A stretch of 64,000 nt of DNA, from assembly GCA_036337945.1 (NCBI GenBank), contig JAYZDF010000093.1, forward strand, positions 1-64,000, written 5' to 3'. Made by a program: the position numbers and the translations under genes. The DNA comes from JAYZDF01 sp036337945. GTDB lineage: Bacteria; Myxococcota; Kuafuiibacteriia; Kuafuiibacteriales; Kuafuiibacteriaceae. Below are positions 59,520-64,000 of this stretch, one piece after another. Numbering within the stretch: position 1 is the stretch's first letter; each line of letters begins with the position of its first letter. The notes under the pieces are model-generated. The model worked only from the letters and a program-made list of their open reading frames with translations, was not told where the DNA came from and made no database searches.

Positions 59520-60638
59520 TCAGTGTCCGGCTCCGAGAAAGTCACGAATTGAACCGTAAATAGCTTCTTTATCTTTAATTTCGCTCAGGACGACTGGATT
59601 ATCGTCAGACTCACTAAAGGCACTTCGTAGATCTTTTATAAACTGGCCGGAGCCATATGGACTTTCAACCTGTCCGTAACAAAACATATTCACGTTCGGT
59701 AACATTTTTTCGCGAAGAAGCTGAATGCACTGATTACTATCATCTGCCGACCAGTTATCTCCATCCGAGAAATGAAACGGATAAATATTCCATTCAGATG
59801 ACGGATATTCTGACTCCAAGATATTCCAACAAAGTTTATACGCTGAAGAAATCATTGTTCCGCCCGATTCGCGAGTGTGAAAAAAGGTCTCTCGGTCAAC
59901 CTCCTTCGCCATAGCATCGTGGATGATATAGCGAGACTCGAGACCTTTGTATTGAGACCTGAGCCACGTATCGAGCCAAAAGGATTCAATTCGAACAATC
60001 TCTTTTTGTTCGTCACCCATCGAGCCTGAAACATCCATCATATAGACGATGACTGCATTTGCCTGAGGTTCAACCACCTCTTTCCAAGAACGATACCTCA
60101 TGTCTCGTTTATGAGGAATGACGATCGGGTTGTCAGGATTGTAGGTACCCGTCGCAATATTTCGTCTCAGCGCTTGCTTGAATGTACGTTTGAAATGTCT
60201 GAGCGAATCAGGACCTGTCGAATTTATGTCCGAATATTTATAACGCACATCTTCAATCCGCTCCTTTCCTTTAGGTTGAATATTAGGAAGCTCAAGTTCG
60301 TCTCCAAGCATTTGGGCGAGTTCATCCATGCTCACGTCTACTTCCAGAGAATGCTCGCCTGCTTGATCTCCAGCCTCCCCGGTGCCGTCACCGGGCTCTA
60401 CTTGGCCTGGCTGCAGAGATTGACCAACTTCACCTTCACCTTGACCAACACCGCCGGTGTCACGATGACCAAATTTGAAGCGAGGTAAATCGATAGAAGG
60501 TACAGGAATCGATATCAGGTCCTTACCTTGTTTACCGATCATCTCTCCTTTCTGAATATACTTCTTGAGGTTTTGCTTAATTTTCCCACGGACAATTTCT
60601 TTGAATCGAGTATGGTCCGCATCGATCTTTAAACTCAT
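59520..60638 (-). CDS. yhbH: YhbH/YeaH family VWA protein (DUF444)
   Basis: The 372-residue protein is a full-length DUF444 member. The N-terminal part (SLKIDADHTRFKEIVRGKIKQ region) and a Gly/Gln/Glu-rich segment at 60-95 are typical. The VWA MIDAS motif DVSGSMG has Asp202, Ser204 and Ser206. Family members lie next to prkA and spoVR and take part in stress or sporulation responses in other bacteria; the biochemical role is not established. Here it is the last gene of a minus-strand cluster starting with prkA. AAGGG lies just before the ATG. Confidence 0.93.
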   Translation of the reverse strand: MSLKIDADHTRFKEIVRGKIKQNLKKYIQKGEMIGKQGKDLISIPVPSIDLPRFKFGHRDTGGVGQGEGEVGQSLQPGQVEPGDGTGEAGDQAGEHSLEVDVSMDELAQMLGDELELPNIQPKGKERIEDVRYKYSDINSTGPDSLRHFKRTFKQALRRNIATGTYNPDNPIVIPHKRDMRYRSWKEVVEPQANAVIVYMMDVSGSMGDEQKEIVRIESFWLDTWLRSQYKGLESRYIIHDAMAKEVDRETFFHTRESGGTMISSAYKLCWNILESEYPSSEWNIYPFHFSDGDNWSADDSNQCIQLLREKMLPNVNMFCYGQVESPYGSGQFIKDLRSAFSESDDNPVVLSEIKDKEAIYGSIRDFLGAGH

Positions 60639-60665
60639 GCGCCCTTATTTTAGCACAGCACGAGG

Positions 60666-61100
60666 CTAACGATGGAGGCTACGAGCAAATGTCATCAAAG
60701 AATCTCGCGCTCGATTTCCCTTAGTGGGATATTCGAACCCACCACCATGACCGCCGACCATCGCTAATCTTTGCGCGGCCGCGTCGAATGAAAGAATACT
60801 ATCTTTAATTTGCTCTGCCGTGAGTGTTCGGTTCGAAAGAGCCTCTCGAAGCTGAACCAACACATCATCGACCGCGCGATAACTGAGCTTTCCCTTGGCA
60901 AGAGCAAGCGCGAGCAACTGATTGAGTCCCGCTGCGTCTAGAGCTTGGACAGATTTTTCCGCCTTGGTAATTCCAGCAGCCTTCATCGCAACCAAAAGTT
61001 CCTGACTAACGGCCTCTCCGGCAAGGCGAAGTGCCTCTTTCGGATCATCGGAAGCTGTTGCCTGCTCCAGCAACGAACGGGTCTGTGACTTTTCGGACAT
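60666..61100 (-). CDS. Small helical protein of unknown function in the prkA-yhbH cluster
   Basis: The 144-residue protein is not recognised. It is mostly alpha-helical and Ala/Leu-rich, with no signal peptide or membrane segment. A Gly/His patch (VGGHGGGFEYP) lies near residues 114-124, before a basic C-terminal helix. The start lies 3 bases after the stop of the preceding gene, and yhbH begins 27 bp after its end. It is therefore very likely translated as part of the same operon. The protein could be a partner of PrkA, the kinase or YhbH; this is context only. Confidence 0.7.
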   Translation of the reverse strand: MSEKSQTRSLLEQATASDDPKEALRLAGEAVSQELLVAMKAAGITKAEKSVQALDAAGLNQLLALALAKGKLSYRAVDDVLVQLREALSNRTLTAEQIKDSILSFDAAAQRLAMVGGHGGGFEYPTKGNRARDSLMTFARSLHR

Positions 61101-61103
61101 AAA

Positions 61104-61490
61104 CTAGTTCTGAAGAGCTTGTTGGAGGGGAGCTTGCAGCGCGAGAACGTCTTTTAGCGCTTCGGGATTTTTCATCGAGCGAAGCAGTTGAGCAGCATTT
61201 GGCTCTCGAAGTGCACCTGTTCGCCGGCCTCGACCGCGCGGTTTCGCGGCCCGGGCTCCGATCTGTGCCTTGAGCAGACCACCTGCGTTATCAAGTGCCT
61301 GCTGAGCTGTAGGGGCAATGCCTTGTCCTATTCGAACCTGCTGGGTGGTCGTCTGGTCGGCTTGCGCCTGTTGCGCGCCTCCGACCGACTTTTCGGATAC
61401 ACTAGGAGAAGGCCCTAGCGGATCGTTTGTTACTTTCGATGGGACCTGTGACTGTACCTGGAACGTTTTCGGACTTGTTTTATTAACCAT
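61104..61490 (-). CDS. Small Gln/Ala-rich protein of unknown function in the prkA-yhbH cluster
   Basis: The 128-residue protein is not recognised. The first half is Ser/Gln/Thr-rich and looks disordered (for example QQAQADQTTTQQ). A basic RGRGRR cluster lies at about 86-90. A short helical end (AAQLLRSMKNPEALKDVLALQ) follows and could bind a partner. The ATG has GGGG 7 to 8 bases upstream. It lies 107 bp after the kinase gene and 3 bp before the next small gene. Low-complexity content means it needs proteomic or comparative support. Confidence 0.6.
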   Translation of the reverse strand: MVNKTSPKTFQVQSQVPSKVTNDPLGPSPSVSEKSVGGAQQAQADQTTTQQVRIGQGIAPTAQQALDNAGGLLKAQIGARAAKPRGRGRRTGALREPNAAQLLRSMKNPEALKDVLALQAPLQQALQN

Positions 61491-61597
61491 AAATATACCC
61501 CTTAGGCGCAGAAAATCCTACCATGACAGACATTACGAATTCCAGCCAATTCGGACACGAGACCCACGCATCGCGTTGGTCGATGTGCGTTTACCCT

Positions 61598-63334
61598 TTA
61601 TTTTGAACAGGAGAACGACGCAGCTTTCGTTTCTCTTAGCCGAGCGATTTCATCTAGCACGACTTTACCATTGCAGACGACGCTGATGCTTTTGTTGCCC
61701 TCAGTAAAACCCTTACTACTGAGAGGCGTTCGGCCCGCACACTCGCCATCCAGTAAAACTGCGCATCCTTTCGAACATTTCTTCAGTTCTAGAATTGCTG
61801 GGCCATCGGCCAATGCAGACGTTTTGCACTTCTCCGCTGCACTTATCACCTCTTGATCGGGTTCGAAATCTAGCGTCAAACCTCGCGGCCCCGTAATCCC
61901 ACCGGAACCCGGCAATGCATGATGAGGCCGAGCACTCTGCTTATTTTTTTTGGACTTCGGTTTCGAAGATTTTTTGACCAGTTTTTGAACAGATTTTTTC
62001 TTTGCTTCCTTCACACCCGCATCAGGGTTCGATTTTGTTGCAGGTATTTGAACCCCGGAATCAGTTTCGAGGGTCTCTTCGCTTATGCCTGTGTCCGCTG
62101 TCTGTGCGGTAGGAATCACTGCGACAGGCTGGGGCTTTTGCAAAACTCCAGAATCAAGCTGTACCGCTATCGTCTCGATCGCATCAGCCTTAGTACCATC
62201 ATCACGGAGTGTCATTGCAGCCACAATCATTAGTGACAGCACAAGTAATCCAACGCCAATAATGGCGCCCCAAGGCCCCATTCGGCTCGCGGATGGATTT
62301 ACAACCGTGGACGGAGCCTGCGTATCTGGTAATGTGCCTGTTTCACCGGCGATAGGTAATTCGCTCTGCGGCAAAAGATTCGCAATCGCGGATTGACCTG
62401 GCGCGGTTACTACTCCGGACTCGTACCTCATCTGTTGGTCAACACCCGTCGCAATAATCTTGAGTGCCTCTACAACGTCTTTAGCCGTTTGAATTCGATG
62501 AGATGGGCTCTTCGCCAGACAAGAATCTACGAGCTGCTCCAGCTCAAAGGGAATGCGAAACTCTATCGTCGAAGAAAGTTTTGGCGGAGGCATTTGAGCG
62601 TGCGCACTAAGATACTGAATACTCGTTTGTGCGACAAACGGTGGCTGTCCTACCAAGCACTCGTAAATGATTAGACCGAGTGAATACAGATCGCTCCGAG
62701 CGTCTACTTCGCCGGTCGCCATCCCCTGCTCTGGTGACATATAACGAGGTGTACCGAAGACCTGACCTGTGGAGGTTATCCTTGTAGCCTCCTCATCCAA
62801 AATACGCGCGATACCAAAATCAAGTACCTTTGCATGCATTTGTCCGCCAACTTCAACCAGAAAGATATTTCCAGGTTTTAGGTCGCGATGAACAAGACCC
62901 GCTTCATGAGCTTCAGCCAAAGAAGACGCTACATCGATGCCTATCTGAATCGCTTCGAGCAACGAAAGAGGGCCCATGGATTTCAATTGTTCATTGAGAG
63001 GTTTGCCGACCAAAAGCTCCATAACCATGATAGCAAGGCCATCATCTGTTTCTCCATAATCTATGAGCTGAATAGTATTCGGATGGCGTAGCTGACCGAT
63101 GATTTCTGCTTCTCTGCGAAACCTCTCCCGAACGAGCTCGTTTGAAATGAGATCTCCTCGTAGAACTTTAACTGCTACCTCGCGACCTACGGTGCTCTGC
63201 CGAGCTACATAAACTGCGCCCATTCCGCCCGCACCAATTTTCCGGAGGATTTCGTAACGTTCGAGAAGGACTCGACCGAGCATCGGGTCTCTAATTGGTT
63301 TTTTTGGGTGGGCCTTTTTATTTTCGTCCGTCAC
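61598..63334 (-). CDS. Transmembrane PknB-type Ser/Thr protein kinase
   Basis: The 578-residue protein begins with GTG 63334, 11 bases after the prkA stop. The kinase domain covers about 27-290, with GAGGMGAVY, Lys56 in VAVK, HRDLKPGN (Asp151), DFG (172-174) and the SPEQ motif. A linker leads to a transmembrane helix at 355-376. The extracytoplasmic part has a Lys-rich segment and a Cys-containing end (CKTSALADG, CSKGCAVLLDGECAGRTPL) resembling a PEGA domain. It is a canonical membrane sensor kinase. Its location between prkA and yhbH suggests it acts in the same stress pathway. Confidence 0.92.
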   Translation of the reverse strand: MTDENKKAHPKKPIRDPMLGRVLLERYEILRKIGAGGMGAVYVARQSTVGREVAVKVLRGDLISNELVRERFRREAEIIGQLRHPNTIQLIDYGETDDGLAIMVMELLVGKPLNEQLKSMGPLSLLEAIQIGIDVASSLAEAHEAGLVHRDLKPGNIFLVEVGGQMHAKVLDFGIARILDEEATRITSTGQVFGTPRYMSPEQGMATGEVDARSDLYSLGLIIYECLVGQPPFVAQTSIQYLSAHAQMPPPKLSSTIEFRIPFELEQLVDSCLAKSPSHRIQTAKDVVEALKIIATGVDQQMRYESGVVTAPGQSAIANLLPQSELPIAGETGTLPDTQAPSTVVNPSASRMGPWGAIIGVGLLVLSLMIVAAMTLRDDGTKADAIETIAVQLDSGVLQKPQPVAVIPTAQTADTGISEETLETDSGVQIPATKSNPDAGVKEAKKKSVQKLVKKSSKPKSKKNKQSARPHHALPGSGGITGPRGLTLDFEPDQEVISAAEKCKTSALADGPAILELKKCSKGCAVLLDGECAGRTPLSSKGFTEGNKSISVVCNGKVVLDEIARLRETKAASFSCSK

Positions 63335-63345
63335 TTAGCAACTCG

Positions 63346-64000
63346 TTAGGATTTCGTGTCCCCACGCGCAAAAATAGAAGCGACGTAATTGAGAACGTCG
63401 GTCGCCGACTCTTCGTTATAACCAAAGTTTCGAATCATTCTCTCCTTAACAATGTCGATCTTCTTTTGAGTTTCCTTATCTACAACTGAGGAAATCAAAG
63501 TTGAAAGTTTGATCGAGTCTTTTTGGTCTTCAAACAGTTTGGATTGGAGGGCTTTATACAGTCTCTCATTGGTTCGATAATCGAAAGTCTTACCTTCGAT
63601 CGCGAGTGCCCCAATATAGTTCATAATCTCTCGACGGAAATCATCTTTGCCGCCTTCAGAAATTTCTATTTTTTCCTCAATCGAGCGCATTAATCTTTCA
63701 TCTGGTTCTTCGTCCTGACCAGTATATTTATTCTTTACGCGCTCTCTTTGAGTGTAGGCTTTTACATTGTCGATATAATTCGCACACAATTTCGCCAGCG
63801 CATCTTCGTCAGCAGATATTGCCGTTTGAACCTCTTTTTTTACGAGATCTTCGTACTCTTTTTTGACCTCACTCATGAGATCTCGATAACGTTTTCTATC
63901 CTCTTCTCCTTTAATGAGAGAGTGATTCCTAAGGCCTGCCTCTAGGGCATTCATCACCAGGAATGGATTGAGGTGCCCATCAGATTTCTCTGATACAAGA
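63346..64000 (-). CDS. prkA: PrkA Ser protein kinase, C-terminal part (5' end beyond the window)
   Basis: The frame stays open to the right edge of the window, so only about 217 C-terminal residues are seen. The apparent internal GTG/ATG at 63957 is not the true start, since the frame continues upstream through HLNPFLVMNALEAGLRNHSL. The block CANYIDNVKAYTQRERVKN, then EEPDERLMRSIEEKIEIS, FRREIMNYIGALA and the FDYRTNERLYKALQSKLF segment match the C-terminal domain of PrkA/YeaG. The AAA-type N-terminal domain is not in view. PrkA forms a conserved stress or sporulation cluster with YhbH, which is encoded four genes downstream here. Confidence 0.9.
   Translation of the reverse strand, partial: LVSEKSDGHLNPFLVMNALEAGLRNHSLIKGEEDRKRYRDLMSEVKKEYEDLVKKEVQTAISADEDALAKLCANYIDNVKAYTQRERVKNKYTGQDEEPDERLMRSIEEKIEISEGGKDDFRREIMNYIGALAIEGKTFDYRTNERLYKALQSKLFEDQKDSIKLSTLISSVVDKETQKKIDIVKERMIRNFGYNEESATDVLNYVASIFARGDTKS

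Noticed and set aside
59516..59526. ACACTCAGTGT palindrome between the convergent astA-like and yhbH genes as a terminator
   Set aside because: The loop would be a single base, the stem is only 5 bp, and there is no U-run.
63346..63957. A separate 203-residue gene starting at 63957
   Set aside because: The frame continues upstream to the window edge through conserved PrkA residues, so this is the 3' part of prkA and not a complete gene.
1..64000. tRNA or rRNA genes, insertion sequences or prophage
   Set aside because: The gaps between genes are short. None showed tRNA cloverleaf motifs such as GGTTCGAAT with flanking stems, and no transposase, integrase or phage protein was seen.

Overview
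The window looks like a chromosomal segment from a Myxococcota-type bacterium (formerly Deltaproteobacteria). The main clues are a MYXO-CTERM-like sorting tail, a DUF4215/Myxo-disulfide cysteine motif, a CFI-box segment, a lipoprotein with an Asp/Pro-rich DAG-type linker, and eukaryotic-like Ser/Thr kinases, one with a C-terminal region resembling DUF4388/PATAN. Base composition looks close to balanced, lower than in most cultured myxobacteria, so the exact lineage is left open. I saw no rRNA, tRNA, insertion sequence, phage gene or CRISPR array.

Region 1 (1-26771, + strand) is devoted to exported proteins. A small putative lipoprotein is followed by a giant lipoprotein of about 7360 residues with 67 Calx-beta-like repeats (my count by eye). 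Its stop overlaps the GTG start of a 1244-residue protein made of CARDB-like and Ig-like domains with a MYXO-CTERM-like tail. This is the most striking part of the window: a probable surface fibre or adhesin locus.

Region 2 (26814-33446) holds stress and central-metabolism genes: a triple DsbA-like thioredoxin-fold protein (-), then dnaK, lipA and a 2-oxoacid dehydrogenase E1 alpha with a lysine-rich, histone H1-like N-terminal extension (all +). LipA makes the lipoyl cofactor that the E1-containing complex needs.

Region 3 (33474-52810, - strand) is a long housekeeping stretch. In transcription order it runs dinG-like helicase, lon, pyrD, pyrH, frr, uppS, cdsA, rseP, tsaB, a DUF465-like protein, an Asd-like protein lacking the catalytic residues, a CFI-box/beta-barrel fusion, truA, plsC, rplM, rpsI and a SpoIID/LytB protein. 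The pyrH-frr-uppS-cdsA-rseP order is the classical translation/envelope cluster, with 1 to 4 bp overlaps between frr, uppS and cdsA, but dxr is absent between cdsA and rseP.

Region 4 (52850-59515, + strand) encodes a Ser/Thr kinase, polyphosphate kinase 1, a single-pass membrane protein with an SH3-like tail, and an AstA-like acyltransferase.

Region 5 (59520-64000, - strand) is a stress-kinase cluster: the C-terminal part of PrkA (cut by the window edge), a PknB-type transmembrane kinase, two small unknown proteins and the VWA protein YhbH/YeaH. PrkA and YhbH are normally neighbours; the kinase and two unknown genes between them may be an undescribed regulatory module.
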